From NCBI RefSeq assembly GCF_963259705.1, contig NC_081852.1, positions 63,244,859 through 63,308,858 on the forward strand: a stretch of DNA of 64,000 nucleotides. The letters are read 5' to 3'. Of this stretch, positions 1 through 10,734 are shown in pieces. How positions within the stretch are numbered: the first letter of the stretch is position 1; every line of letters begins with the position of its first letter. The notes below the pieces were generated by a model. That model searched no databases. It was not told the DNA's origin and saw only the letters and a list, made by a program, of their open reading frames with translations. This DNA is from Myotis daubentonii (taxonomy: Eukaryota > Chordata > Mammalia > Chiroptera > Vespertilionidae). The position numbers were made by a program, and so were the translations under genes.

Positions 1-180
1 GGCCAGGGGGAAAGGGAACGCTCGGAACACGGGAGGCAGGGGCGGAGGAGCGGGAACGTGACCTTGGGCGAGGCCAGCAAAGGTCCCTACTGTGCGCCCA
101 CAGCCGGCTCTGTGGCAGCAGCTGTGGGGGAAGAAAGGCCGGGCCTGGATGTAGCGACAAAAAGCCCGGGATCTCAGTGG

Positions 181-324
181 CCCTCTGCACACCCCCCATG
201 CACACCCACTCCACACCCCCCCGCACACCCACTCCACACACCCCCGCACACCCACTCCACAACCCCCTGCACACCCACTCCACACCCTCCTTCACACCCC
301 CTCTGCATGTCCCCTCTGCACCCC
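181..324. repeat. CA/C-rich minisatellite, short allele
   Basis: A few units of 'gcacacccactccacacccc' type. Flanks are identical to those of the 1.7-kb array at 8340-10043, so it is a contracted form of the same locus. Confidence 0.9.
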
Positions 325-334
325 AGGGGCAAAG

Positions 335-807
335 CCGGAGGAGTTGGAACCCTCTCCAGAGAAGCTGTGGGCTGGGTCCTGCCCTGAATGAGCCCCTGAG
401 CAGAGGGCGAGAGGAGGGTGGGAGGAGCCCCGAGGGTCTCCAGTGGCTGCTCAGGGCAGGTACAGGGACAGAGCTCAAACCTCGGGACAGAAGTCCATCA
501 CCCCCACCCCGCCCCCGTGGAGCTGCAGGCAGGTGAGGGGGGCAGAGGCAGCCCCCACGGAGGCACCGACTGGGCACGGGCGACGCTGGCACCTCCTGCC
601 CGGCGTGAGCACTTCTCACTGGGAGGCCTCCGAGCGCCTTCCACCCCGACTCCGTCCTGGGAAATCGCCTGGCAGCTCACCCAGGCAGTAGTGACTGGTC
701 CAGACGCCTGAGCCCTCCCCCCCTTAGGATGCGTACATTCAAAAGCCGCTGCTTGGCGAAGCCAGGGGTGACCCGGACAGATCTTGGCTATCAAAGGTAA
801 GCACAGC
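335..807. other. GC-rich single-copy sequence in copy 1
   Basis: No gene or repeat recognised. It corresponds to 10054-10734 in copy 2, which has an additional 198 bp. Confidence 0.6.
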
Positions 808-1001
808 CCAGCCGGCGTGGCTCAGGGGTTGAGCACCGACCTATGAACCAGGAGGTCACGGCTCGATTCCTGGTCAGGACACAGGCCCGGGTTGTGGGCT
901 CCATCCCGGTGGGGGGCGTGCAGGAGGCAGCTGATGGATGTTTCTCTCTCATCAGTGTTTCTCTCCCTCTCCCTCTCCCTTCCTCTCTGAAATCAATACA
1001 A
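808..1001 (+). mobile_element. VES-type SINE
   Basis: The tRNA-like head has an A-box-like ggctcaggggttgag and a B-box-like gctcgattcctgg. The body has 'gcgtgcaggaggcagc' and the CT-rich segment, ending at aaatcaatac. The matching copy is at 10735-10929. It is noncoding, moved by LINE machinery in trans. Confidence 0.93.
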
Positions 1002-1433
1002 GCGTTCACACCATCCTTCCTCCTGGGAGGCGGGGCTTCTCCACAGAAGGGACCCTCCTGCTAAGAGGGTGCGGCAGGAGGGGGCGGGGCTCATCACAGG
1101 GAAACCAGGCGCCCGAACCCGGCTTTTCCCCCAAAATATCGCAGCCCCGGAGGCCAGCGGCCAGCGGCCATCCTAAGGCCGTCCTTCCGCTCACACCACC
1201 TCTGCCCGTCCAGGTCCCCATCTCGGCAGCAAGTTTTGAGGATGCGGGGAGCCTACGAGGTCAGAGGTCATCGCCCAGCACCCCAGGAAGTTCTCTCCTC
1301 GAAGAACCGCTGCCATTTCCTTCCCACGAGGTAACCAACATTGGGAATATCACCGCCTGGCCCCGGCCGACACCCCTCCGCCCCCGCGGGAGGTCCGCCT
1401 CCTCTCCCTCCTGTGAATCTGATCGCCTAGGTC

Positions 1434-1468
1434 GGGGGGGGGGGGGGGGGGACGGGGGGGCGGGGGGG
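1434..1468. repeat. Poly-G and G-rich tract
   Basis: Eighteen Gs at 1434-1451, then shorter G runs. The counterpart at 11362-11396 has a different run length and one altered interruption, as expected of an unstable homopolymer or of assembly error in it. Confidence 0.9.
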
Positions 1469-1942
1469 ATGTCCGGCCGCGGGCCGGGCCGTGGGGGGCC
1501 CTGGAATCGTTGGGTCTGGCCCGGCCACAGCATCCGCAGGCGGGCCTGGAACTCAGGAAGTCGAGGAGCTTTTTTCAGAGCGACATCGATTTCTAGGAAG
1601 GGACCACATTAAGCGCCCGATGGCGCTGGGCAGGAAAAGGGCCCCCACCCCGGCCTAGGTCTTGGCCTAAACTCCAGCGCCTGCGGGACTTGTACACAAC
1701 CCCCACCGGGGTGACAAGGAGCGGAGGCGGACTTACAGCTGACGATACACACACCCAGAAGGGCGGGGAGGACGGGCGACGGGAGGCAGGCAAGGGCAGC
1801 GCACAGGGGCCGGGGCAGGAGACGAGCTCGGGGGCCCAGGAGCCGCGGCGTGAGGGTGCCCGGCTCCGAGACGGGGAATGAGGGATCGCAGAGCCCATCT
1901 CACACACCAGACGTAGATGGAGGAGCAGCAGGGAGGTGGCCT

Positions 1943-2300
1943 CACATTATTTATAATTTACCCGTTTTACCTTGTTTTCACTGTCCCCCGTCCTCTTCAT
2001 GGAGGAGCCCATTACGTTTTATTACGCTAAACCCCATCTCCTGCCCCATGAATTACAGCCACAGATCTTCATATTCCAGCCTTTCAGCTCCGCGGTCATA
2101 TTTCAAGCTCTGCCCCCACCAGACGCTGATGCGGGGAGCGCACACAGGGCGTCTGTCATCGTCACCTCCGCTCTCAGAAGCCTAATACAATTGTGCTCTG
2201 TGTGGCCCAGAAACGCCTCTCGGTGGCGCTGAATTATGGAGATCTATTGATTTCTGCGGTGTTTTGACAAAACAATAAAACTAAACCTGTTAGCCCCTGA
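1943..2300. promoter_or_regulatory. AT-rich island, candidate conserved noncoding element
   Basis: It stands out from GC-rich surroundings, with words such as ttatttataattta, ttttattacgc, tgaattac and caataaaactaa, and no stop-free frame with a recognisable product. The copy is at 11872-12229. An enhancer role is inferred from base composition and motif style only. Confidence 0.35.
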
Positions 2301-2320
2301 ACAGATACCCAGACATCCAC

Positions 2321-3519
2321 GCAGCCGCCATGGCCGTGGCCACGAAGAGCGAGTCACGTGGCCCCGTCAAACCGGGAAGCCACGCAGACGTGCGGCCGCT
2401 GGGCAGCTCCCGCCGCACTGCTGTGCCCCTGTCTCCTCTCGGGGGGCAGAACAGAGCAGCGGGTCACCGTGGGGTCCGCGGGCTGGGGCCGGCCTTCCGG
2501 GGGTCAACAGGGCCACAGCGCCCGGTGGACGCGAGGGGCGAAGCGAATTAGTACCCACACAGGCGCCCCCACCCTCGGGCAGGGAGGCAGCAGGTGCTCC
2601 GTGCCCGGCGGCTGTCGAGGTTAGAGGGGGTTGCTGAGCCGGGCGTGCCTCTGCCCACGCCCCGTGTGACCGAGTCCACAGACCCTGCCCGGGGCTCACC
2701 CCGCCCCGGCCACCACCTTCCGGGGGATCCTGGGCAAATGGCGCTCCTTTTCCACCCTCCACTTCCTGGTCTGGAGCGCGGGGTCGTCAGGCCCGCCCCC
2801 GGCCTCGGGTGTTCGGGGGTCACACCCAGTGCGGAGGCGGCAGGGCTTCGCAAAGGGAACGTGACGGGGCACCGGGCCATCTGCGAGGAACCGCGTTGTT
2901 CTGAGTCTTAGACGCAGGCGCGCGCGTGGGGCGGGGCTCAAGCTTTTCCTGTTTCCTTCCCCAGCCCGTGCACAGCGACCGGGAGGGGACCCGGCAGTGA
3001 AGCCGGCAAGCAGAGCCCAGACCAGGGCCAGGCCGACCCACCAGGAGTCAAAGCAGCATCTCGTCGCCTGATGACGCGGACGAAGCTGGCGTCTGCGACC
3101 CGGGCGCACGGAGCTGCGTCCCTCCCCGCCATGGCCCGGCCCTGCACCTGCTGGGAGACCGGATTGGAGGCTTGTAAGCGCCTGTCTTCTTGGGGGGCCG
3201 CCTTCTCAGTAAATGCCTCAGGACTCGACCCGCCTGCGTGACGGGACACAGGGACAGGCAGCCGAGCCCAACCGGGTTTCTGGGAACAAAACTGCCGCCC
3301 GCCCGCCCGCTGAGGGTTATTGCGGCTCCTCCGTCTCACCTGGGAGACTGCGAGCCTGGGAGTGTGTGCACTGCTGTCCGCTCACCTCGCAGAGAGAGAA
3401 CTTCCCGGGAATAAATCACCGTGTCCTTTCCCCTCGCGACGCTGATGAAAATGGCACCACAGCCGCACGCTGACGGCCCCCAGTCATGGCAAGGACGCTG
3501 CCCGCCTCAGAGACGCACG
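2321..3519. other. GC-rich single-copy sequence in copy 1
   Basis: No gene or repeat recognised. It includes a CpG-rich patch near 2920 (gcgcgcgtggggcgggg). It was used to judge identity with copy 2 (12250-13449). Confidence 0.6.
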
Positions 3520-3672
3520 CTTATGAGGCGCCTGCTGTGAGCCACGCACGGGAATCGCACAAAACGGTCAGCCGTTATTCTCTTACAGCCACGGTGGGTC
3601 TGTGTGTGACAGGTAAGGACACCGAGGCCCAGGGAGGCGAGCCTTGCTCATGTCACGGCCACTGCCGGGCCC
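3520..3672 (+). mobile_element. MIR-like SINE fragment
   Basis: The line 'gcgcctgctgtgagccacg', a later tacagcc, and 'aggacaccgaggcccagg' followed by gcgagccttgctcatgtcac resemble the MIR core and the 'gaaactgaggcccagagagg' motif of mammalian MIRs. It is heavily mutated. The copy is at 13450-13602. Confidence 0.6.
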
Positions 3673-4127
3673 CTGCGTGGCCCCATCCGGATGCTCTGGT
3701 CTCACCTGCCAGGTGAGGGGCGGGGCTGTTAGTCATCCTTCGAAGCTGTCGCTGAGCCCTAGGTCACCAGACCCAGCCGTCTGGGCACCTGCTCAGTCCA
3801 AGGGTTTGTTCACAACCCAATCCCTGACCCACCGCCAGCCCGGACACGGCCCCCGGCACAGCCTGGACACGGCCCCGGCACTTGTGGGAGGTGCCCAGAC
3901 CCTGAGGGAGGAGCCCCCCCGGTGGGTTAGTGCCCTAAGGGAAGAGTCTGCCCCTCCTCCCCTCGGTGAGCTCTGACCCGGGTCCTCCCTTTCGTGGGCA
4001 AGGAGACGGCGCCCTCTTTCTGTTTGGGGGAAACAACATTTACCGACGTGTGAGGGGCTCTCCGAGGAGAGCACCGTTCCCGTCTCTCGGGAAATGCTAC
4101 CCAATTTTTCATCTAAGAGATTTTAAC
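3673..4127. other. Single-copy sequence in copy 1
   Basis: GC-rich with short CACGGCC repeats near 3842-3880. No gene recognised. Confidence 0.5.
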
Positions 4128-4337
4128 TTTTTTAAAATAGGTTTTCATTGATTCCAGAGAGGGAGAGTGAGAGAGGGAGAAACATCCATGATGAGCGAGA
4201 ATCGTGGAAAGGCTGACTCCTGCACGCCCCCCACTGGGGATGGAGCCAGCCACGTGGGCATGTGCCCTTGACCGGAATCAAACCGTGACCTCCTGGGATG
4301 GAGGTAACACGCAACCCCTGAGCTACATGGGCCCCGC
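4128..4337 (-). mobile_element. Old VES-related SINE
   Basis: Reverse orientation: ttttcattgattccagagagg at the tail, then cctgcacgccccccactgg and gtgacctcctgg, ending at gagctacatgggcc, a decayed head. More mutated than most SINEs here. The copy is at 14060-14268. Confidence 0.85.
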
Positions 4338-4359
4338 CTTCCAAGGGATTTTTAAATGA

Positions 4360-4384
4360 TGGTCTCTCCTCTCTCCCTCTCCCC

Positions 4385-4416
<32 letters not shown>

Positions 4417-4430
4417 CCCTCTCCTTTCCC
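4360..4430. repeat. CT-rich low-complexity tract
   Basis: Mainly tctctctc and ctccctctcc words; the counterpart is at 14291-14361. Confidence 0.9.
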
Positions 4431-4790
4431 ACTGTCCATGTGACCTCTGAGAACAGCTCTTCCGGAAACATCTCCGATGGGCCCATTACCTTGAACCTGC
4501 TAAATGGAGCTTTTCTATGTTGCTCATTCCCGGGGCTTCTCTCTCCTCCCAGGCAGCTGCTAATTACATAAGAGATAATTTCATGTAAATGTTGGATTTA
4601 AAAGCGGTCCAGCGGCCTGCTCACTGTTTACCAGAAACCGCGTTTGTTGTTCCTACGTGAGTAAATCAACTAATTGATTCCGCTGATTGAGTGAAAAGGG
4701 CCCCTAATTGCTCTCCCCATCGAGCGGCTCCGGAATCCTTGGCCGCTGGCAGCGGGACAGCGGCCTCCGTGATCCAGCAGCTCCGTTCGC
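4431..4790. promoter_or_regulatory. AT-rich island, candidate conserved noncoding element
   Basis: It contains gctgctaattacataag, aatttcatgtaaatg, gtaaatcaactaattgattc and ccctaattgctc, words typical of homeodomain-type sites in noncoding elements. The copy is at 14362-14723. No coding product. Confidence 0.35.
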
Positions 4791-5136
4791 TGCCTAATGA
4801 GCCGCGGGCTGGGGCCTCGGTTCCCAAAGGGGGACGCGGAGGGTCCTGTCCTCTGAGAGCAGCGAGAACAGCCCCGGACGTGGACCGCTCAGGAGCAAAA
4901 ACAGAAAAAGAGAAAAAAATCTATTTGGTCTCAATTCCCGGACAGTGGCCTCCCCTCCCCTTCGTCTGTCCGGCGGACCCGGTGGGGTCTGGGGCCCGGG
5001 AACGGGTGCCTCCAGCTCTGGGCTTTGAGGCGCGGGGTCATCCATGAGCACATGAGGCCTCCACACAGGAGGGGAAGGGGGCTCCCAGGTTGGTCTCCTG
5101 AACGGTTTCTAAGAAGAAGCTCAAGAAAGATCAGGG
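4791..5136. other. Single-copy sequence in copy 1
   Basis: No gene recognised; it includes an A-rich stretch at 4896-4922. Confidence 0.5.
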
Positions 5137-5187
5137 CCCGGCCGGCCGGCGTGGCTCAGTGGCTGAGCGTCCACCTATGAACTAGGC
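5137..5187 (+). mobile_element. VES SINE head, broken
   Basis: Only the first part (ggccggcgtggctcagtgg to atgaactaggc) is present. A hAT element interrupts it, and the rest is lost because the copy 1 sequence switches at 5401-5407. The complete form is at 15067-15585. Confidence 0.9.
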
Positions 5188-5407
5188 CAGTGATGGCGAA
5201 CCTATGACACGCGTGTCACCTCTGAACTAGGCCAGTGATGGCGAACCTATGACACGCGTGTCAGAGGTGACACGTGCACTCATTTTTTTGGGTTGATTTT
5301 TCTTTGTTAAATGGCATTTAAATAGATAAAATAAATATCAAAAATATAAATCTTTGTTTTACTATGGTTGCAAAGATCAAAAAATTTCTATATGTGTCAC
5401 GGCACCA
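5188..5407. mobile_element. hAT-type DNA transposon, truncated
   Basis: It begins cagtgatggcgaacctatg. The first 45 bp are tandemly repeated (cagtgatgg at 5188 and 5233). The right end is missing. The complete version is at 15121-15400. Confidence 0.85.
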
Positions 5408-5941
5408 CGTGCCTCTCCTCGCCTTCGTCCAGACCACGCCCGTGTCCATGTTTCAGGATGGGAGGGGCCGGCTACCCCGGTGCCCACCGCGCTTCCCGGC
5501 CAGGAGGCGCGCAGGGCCACTCCTGCTGGGAAAGGGCTTCCAGGCTCTGCATTTGCTTCTGCCGCTTCTGCAAGCAGGTTCCGGCCACCGCCAGCCGCCG
5601 GGGCAGGCCGGTTCCCTGGCCGACCGCACCGCCTCCACTGCACTTCTCGGACTCTGGTTCCCGCTCACGGCCTTCCCGGGCATCTTCCTGGCACCTTCCC
5701 GGGCACATGGGCACAGCCTTCCTGGGCACTGGTGCCCACCTGGCATCCCCCCATCCCTGCTGCTTTCCTGATGGTCCGGAGATGGCTCTCTCATCCCACT
5801 GCTTGAGCGCAGGCCCTCGGACCCTCATTTGGTAAAAGACTTTTGTCCAAGAGCAGGAAGAGCCCAGTTTAAAGGCGACCTCGCTCCATGCTGCCCGCGC
5901 TGCTCCTCTCGGCCCCGACCCCAGCCCCGTTCCGGAAGCTC
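5401..5941 (-). repeat. Inverted partner of 15892-16433
   Basis: Read as reverse complement, this stretch matches 15892-16433 almost exactly: 5401 pairs with 16433 and 5941 with 15892. It begins inside the shared word ggcacca, where copy 1 departs from copy 2, and runs up to the N gap. The open frames here on both strands mirror those at 16000-16400, which confirms the relation. Confidence 0.95.
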
Positions 5942-6141
5942 NNNNNNNNNNNNNNNNNNNNNNNNNNNNNNNNNNNNNNNNNNNNNNNNNNNNNNNNNNN
6001 NNNNNNNNNNNNNNNNNNNNNNNNNNNNNNNNNNNNNNNNNNNNNNNNNNNNNNNNNNNNNNNNNNNNNNNNNNNNNNNNNNNNNNNNNNNNNNNNNNNN
6101 NNNNNNNNNNNNNNNNNNNNNNNNNNNNNNNNNNNNNNNNN
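5942..6141. other. Assembly gap of 200 Ns
   Basis: Exactly 200 consecutive N characters. A round fixed number is what scaffolding programs insert between contigs whose true distance is unknown, so the sequences either side are separate contigs. Confidence 0.98.
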
Positions 6142-6177
6142 GTGTGTGTGTGAGTGTGTGTGAGTGTGTGTGTGTGC
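6142..6177. repeat. GT microsatellite at contig edge
   Basis: gtgtgtgtgtgagtgtgtg-type repeat directly after the N gap; a simple repeat here may be why the contig stopped. Confidence 0.95.
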
Positions 6178-7321
6178 AGGACAGGGAGGCCCACTCTTGC
6201 CCAATGGACCCGGGCGGCCGTTTGGGGCAACTGCCTGAGAGGAAAGGCCCTGAGGTGGCCATTCTCTGGGCCGCCACCCCAGGCCGGAGCGGAGGGAAGG
6301 GGGGCCGCGGCCTGAGCTGGGGGGTCGGGCTGAGCCCAGGCGGGAGGCGGGAGCCACGGGGGCCTGGGGGCCCGCATCTCAGGGCCGGGCGCAGGGCTGT
6401 CCGGCGGGTCCGGGGAAGGCCGGCCGCCGCCCCTCGGAAACCCGGACGCAGAGGGTCGCGCCGGAAGCCCCTCGCGGCCGCCGGCTCCTCGCCCTCCAGC
6501 GCTCAGTCCACCGGAGCCACACGGGGAGGCCGCGCAGGCCTGGCCCCAGCAGGACACACGGCGCCCCGCCCCGCCCTCCCCGCGCCCCAGAAGCCCGGCC
6601 TGGCCCCCGAAACGCACAGGCGGTGCCTGGTGCCGCGCGTTCAACTCCTGAGCGCAGCTAAGCTGGTCCCCCCCCACACGCCCCGCGGTCGGTCGGTTCG
6701 GTTCGGTCGTTGGATGCAGGCGCTGCAGCAGGAAGGCGACCACGGGGGGCGAGTCGGTGACCATGATTCACCCCGGCCAGGCGGCCCGGCTCCCAGCATG
6801 CCCTGGGCAGCTCCGGGGGGCGGAGGGGGGATACCGGAACGGGGCGCCCGGCCATTCCTGACGGTGATGCCCCCCAGCCCCCCCCCCCCCATGAGCATAT
6901 CGACCCAGGAAGGAATTCCAGGAAATGGTGCAGCAGCGCAGGCCCCGAGGCGCGGGTGCGAGCTCCGCACGGGGAGGGGCCTCCGCCCGGTGGAGGTGAG
7001 CGCATCCCCGCACCTCCTCCACCGCATCCACCGCATCCACCGGGGGAGAGCGGGAGGGGGCGGCGAACCCGGAAGGAGCGAACCTGAAGGCGGGCCAGGA
7101 CCGGCAGGTGGCGCTGTGATCAAATCCTAAACCGGCTTCACCCGCGGCTCTGGGTCGAGGCGGGGGAGCCGGGCAGAGTCCAGGGGGGGGACCAGCCCCT
7201 CGCCTCGCCAGGGAGCCGGGCGGGGAGCGGGGCGCGGAGCCGGGCGGGGGGCGGGGAGCCGGGCCACGGGCCCTGCGAGGCATCACCGGTGAGTCCTCAC
7301 TGTCTGACCACGTGGAGCAGA
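6178..7321. other. CpG-rich, GC-rich region
   Basis: Dense CpG, for example gcgcgccggaagcccc-like words near 6455, and 7140-7280 with repeated gagccgggcggggagc. Also a 12-bp-spaced ccaccgcatccaccgcat at 7017-7040 and several C or G runs. The long open frames on both strands are typical of stop-poor GC-rich DNA and show no family signature. A CpG island or promoter is possible but unproven. Confidence 0.4.
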
Positions 7322-7528
7322 CTATTTTAAAAATAGATATTGTTATTGATGTCAGAGAGGAGGGGGCGAGAGAAACATCACTGATGAGAGGGAACCATGG
7401 ACCGGCTGCCTCCTGCACCCCCCCCCCCCCACGGGGGACGAGCCCGCAGCCCGGGCCTGTGCCCTGACCGGATCGAACCGTTCCGTCCCAGGCCGAGGCT
7501 CTATCCGCTGAGCCACACCGGCCAGGGC
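7322..7528 (-). mobile_element. VES-type SINE
   Basis: Reverse orientation from attgttattgatgtcagag to gagccacaccggccaggg. An internal C run (about 7419-7430) replaces part of the 'cacgccccccactgggga' segment. Confidence 0.93.
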
Positions 7529-7624
7529 GAGCAGGCTCATCTTTAAGTGGGTGCCACTGTGTGGCCCGCGAGTGATGTTATACACATCCAATGGCCCTTG
7601 GCAGAAAGAAGATCACCCCCCCCC

Positions 7625-7735
7625 CCCCATCCTGGATGAATGCATGAATGAACGAATGAATGAGTGAAGGAATGAATGAATGAAGGAAGGAAGGAAGGAA
7701 GGAATGAATGAGTGAAGGGAATGAACAAACAGAGG
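7625..7735. repeat. GAAT/GGAA microsatellite
   Basis: gaatgaatgaacgaatgaat with gaaggaaggaaggaagg in the middle. This kind of repeat often grows from L2-type tails, but no L2 body is seen. Confidence 0.9.
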
Positions 7736-7757
7736 TGATTCGTTCTGCACCACTGGC

Positions 7758-7782
7758 GGGGGGGGGGGGGGGGGGGGGGGGG
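7758..7782. repeat. Poly-G run of 25
   Basis: Twenty-five consecutive Gs as written; length is likely uncertain in the assembly. Confidence 0.9.
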
Positions 7783-8159
7783 AGGCGATGCCGCTGCCAG
7801 GTCACCTGGCTGCTGGTCTGCTGGAAGCTTCCGGAGCAGGGGCCCCAGCTTTGAGAATCAGCAGCACAGCTTCCCTGAGGGCCACGCTGCCGGGGATTCT
7901 GGGACGGGCAGTGGAGGGGAAAGGCAGGCTCCTGACCTGGAGGAATGTAACCTGGCAGGAAACCAGAGAGTAAACAAGTAATTACACAGACGGGCATTTA
8001 ATTACACGTGTGATACAGCACGGAGCAGGGCGGCCCGGTGAGCACGCAGCGGCTGCCAGGCTGAGGGTCGGGTGTCGGCACAAGGGGGGCGCTGAGCCCA
8101 GATCTGGGAGGAGCCAGCGTGGGAGGCAGGCAACGTGAGAGCGTGGACACGTCCAGGCC
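7783..8159. other. Single-copy sequence left of copy 2
   Basis: No gene or repeat recognised. It should be compared with the sequence immediately left of position 1. Confidence 0.5.
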
Positions 8160-8339
8160 GGCCAGGGGGAAAGGGAACGCTCGGAACACGGGAGGCAGGG
8201 GCGGAGGAGCGGGAACGTGACCTTGGGCAAGGCCAGCAAAGGTCCCTACTGTGCGCCCACAGCCGGCTCTGTGGCAGCAGCTGTGGGGGAAGAAAGGCCG
8301 GGCCTGGACGTAGCGACAAAAAGCCCGGGATCTCAGTGG

Positions 8340-10043
8340 CCCTCTGCACACCCCCCATGCACACCCACTCCACACCCCCCCGCACACCCACTCCACACAC
8401 CCCCTACACACCCACTCCACACCCCCCCGCACACCCACTCCACACACCCCCTACACACCCACTCCACACCCCCCTCTGCACACCCACTCCACACCCCCCC
8501 GCACACCCACTCCACATCCCCACTGCACACCCACTCCACACCCCCCCGCACACCCACTCCACATCCCCACTGCACACCCACTCCACACCCCCCCGCACAC
8601 CCACTCCACAGCCCCTCTGCACACCCCCGTCTACATCCCCTCTGCACGCCCCCCACTGCACACCCACTCCACACCCCCCCGCACACCCACTCCACAGCCC
8701 CTCTGCACACCCCACTCCACACCCCCCCCGCACACCCACTCCACAGCCCCTCTGCACACCCCCATCTACATCCTCTCTGCATGCCCCCCTCTGCATACCC
8801 CCCCTGCACACCCACTCCACACACCCCCTACACACCCACTCCCACACCCCCTCTGCACACCCACTCCACACCCCCCCCGCACACCCACTCCACATCCCCA
8901 CTGCACACCCACTCCACACCCCCCCGCACACCCACTCCACATCCCCACTGCACACCCACTCCACACCCCCCCGCACACCCACTCCACAGCCCCTCTGCAC
9001 ACCCCCGTCTACATCCCCTCTGCACGCCCCCCACTGCACACCCACTCCACACCCCCCCGCACACCCACTCCACAGCCCCTCTGCACACCCCCCGTCTACA
9101 TCCCCTCTGCATGCCCCCCTCTGCACACCCCCCCCCTGCACACCCACTCCACACACCCCCCTACACACCCACTCCACACCCCCTCTGCACACCCACTCCC
9201 ACACCCCCCCCGCACACCCCACTCACAGCCCCTCTGCACACCCCCGTCTACATCCCCTCTGCACGCCCCCCTCTGCACACCCCACTCCACACTCCCCCTG
9301 CACACCCACTCCACACACCCCCCTGCACACCCACTCCACACCCCCTCTGCACACCCACTCCACACCCCCCCGCACACCCACTCCACATCCCCACTGCACA
9401 CCCCCCCTCCACACCCCCTCTGCACACCCACTCCACACTCCCCCTGCACACCCACTCCACACCCCCCTGCACACCCCCTCTACACCCCTTCTGCACACCC
9501 ACTCCACACACCCCCTGCACACCCACTCCACACCCCCCTGCACACCCACTCCACATCCCCACTGCACACCCCCCTCCACACCCCCTCTGCACACCCACTC
9601 CACACTCCCCCTGCACACCCACTCCACACCCCCCTGCACACCCCCCTCTACACCCCCTCTGCACACCCCACTCCACACCCCCCCGCACACCCACTCCACA
9701 TCCCCACTGCACACCCCCCTCCACACCCCCTCTGCCACACCCCACTCCACACTCCCCCTGCACACCCACTTCCACACCCCCCTGCACACCCCCTCTACAC
9801 CCCCTCTGCACACCCACTCCACACACCCCCTGCACACCCCCTCCACACCCCCCCCGCACACCCACTCCACATCCCCACTGCACACCCCCCCTCTACACCC
9901 CCCTGCACACCCACTCCACACCCCCTCTGCACACCCACTCCACACCCCCTCTGCACACCCACTCCACACCCCCCCGCACACCCACTCCACACACCCCTGC
10001 ACACCCCCCTCCACACCCCCTCTGCATGTCCCCTCTGCACCCC
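8340..10043. repeat. CA/C-rich minisatellite, about 1.7 kb
   Basis: Degenerate tandem array of units about 20-24 bp long: gcacacccactccacacc followed by a variable C run, with variants carrying tccccactgcacac, tctgcacacccc and gtctacatcc. It keeps long frames open on both strands (TPTPHPPAHPLH-like on plus, GGVWSGCAGGV-like on minus), which are not genes. The strand asymmetry is extreme: almost no G on the plus strand outside the 'tgc/cgc' words. Confidence 0.95.
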
Positions 10044-10053
10044 AGGGGCAAAG

Positions 10054-10734
10054 CCGGAGGAGTTGGAACCCTCTCCAGAGAAGCTGTGGGCTGGGTTGGC
10101 TCCTGCCCTGAATGAGCCCCTGAGCAGAGGGGGAGAGGAGGGAGGGAGGAGCCCGGAGGGTCTCCAGTGGCTGCTCAGGGCAGGTACAGGGACAGAGCTC
10201 AAACCTCGGGACAGAAGTCCATCACCCCCACCCCCCCGTGGAGCCGCAGGCAGGTGAGGGGGGCAGAGGCGGCCCCCATGGAGGCCACGGAGGCACCGGC
10301 TGGGGCACGGGCGACGCTGGCACCTCCTGCCCGGCGTGAGCACTTCTCACTGGGAGGCCTCCGTGTGCCTTCCACCCCGACTCCGACCTGGGAAATGGCC
10401 TGGCCGCTCACCCAGGCAGTAGTGACTGGTCCAGACGCCTGAGCCCTGCCCCCCTTACAATGCGTGCATTCAAAAGCCGCTGCTTGGCGAAGCCGGGGGT
10501 GACCCGGACAGATCTGCAGGGGCAGCCCCAGGCCAGCATCACACAGTCACTGGCGGTGGGCAGATGCAGCTGGGAGAGCAGGTGGCATGAACGCACTTGG
10601 GGGACCCCCAGGAAGCAGACCACGCCAGGACAGAACCCCTGGGCATGGGGGGGGGGGCTCCCAAGACCTTCTCAGCGCAAATGAGGAGGGGGAGTCCAGG
10701 CTCCTTAACCCCTTGGATATCAAAGGTAAGCACA
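10054..10734. other. Single-copy sequence in copy 2
   Basis: GC-rich, no gene recognised. It includes 10515-10713, absent from copy 1. Confidence 0.5.
10515..10713. other. About 198 bp present in copy 2 only
   Basis: Copy 1 goes from agatct straight to ctatcaaagg (780-792), while copy 2 has about 198 bp between the same flanks. The inner sequence is single copy (with a G run near 10648), so a deletion in copy 1 is simpler than an insertion. Confidence 0.85.

Larger units (their letters stand above)
1..5407. repeat. Large duplicated segment, copy 1
   Basis: The stretch matches 8160-15339 on the same strand nearly base for base. The offset is 8159 at the start and 9932 at the end; the change comes mainly from a shorter minisatellite (181-324, about 1.56 kb less) and a 198-bp absence near 784. 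By eye I count about ten substitutions or small indels over 2321-3480, so roughly 99% identity there. Contents: minisatellite remnant, VES SINE (808-1001), G run (1434-1451), AT-rich island (1943-2300), MIR-like core (3520-3672), old SINE (4128-4337), CT tract (4360-4430), AT-rich island (4430-4790), SINE head with a hAT insertion (5137-5407). The rest is GC-rich single-copy sequence with no recognisable gene. The copy probably continues to the left of the window. Confidence 0.95.

Noticed and set aside
808..1001. tRNA gene from A-box- and B-box-like words in SINE heads
   Set aside because: The heads do not fold as complete tRNAs with acceptor stem and are followed by the SINE body; the same holds for all VES copies.
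3586..3645. Possible small exon: ttctcttacag then gacaggtaagg, with the same in copy 2
   Set aside because: The splice-like words are part of a MIR-like sequence; no frame or neighbouring exon supports it.
5472..7130. Frames of about 430 codons on both strands across the gap
   Set aside because: They run through 200 Ns and GC-rich sequence; no domain is visible.
8135..10115. Open frames of 658 and 632 codons on plus, and several on minus, over the CA/C-rich array
   Set aside because: They are by-products of a tandem repeat without stop codons; several frames and both strands are open together and the products are simple repeats.
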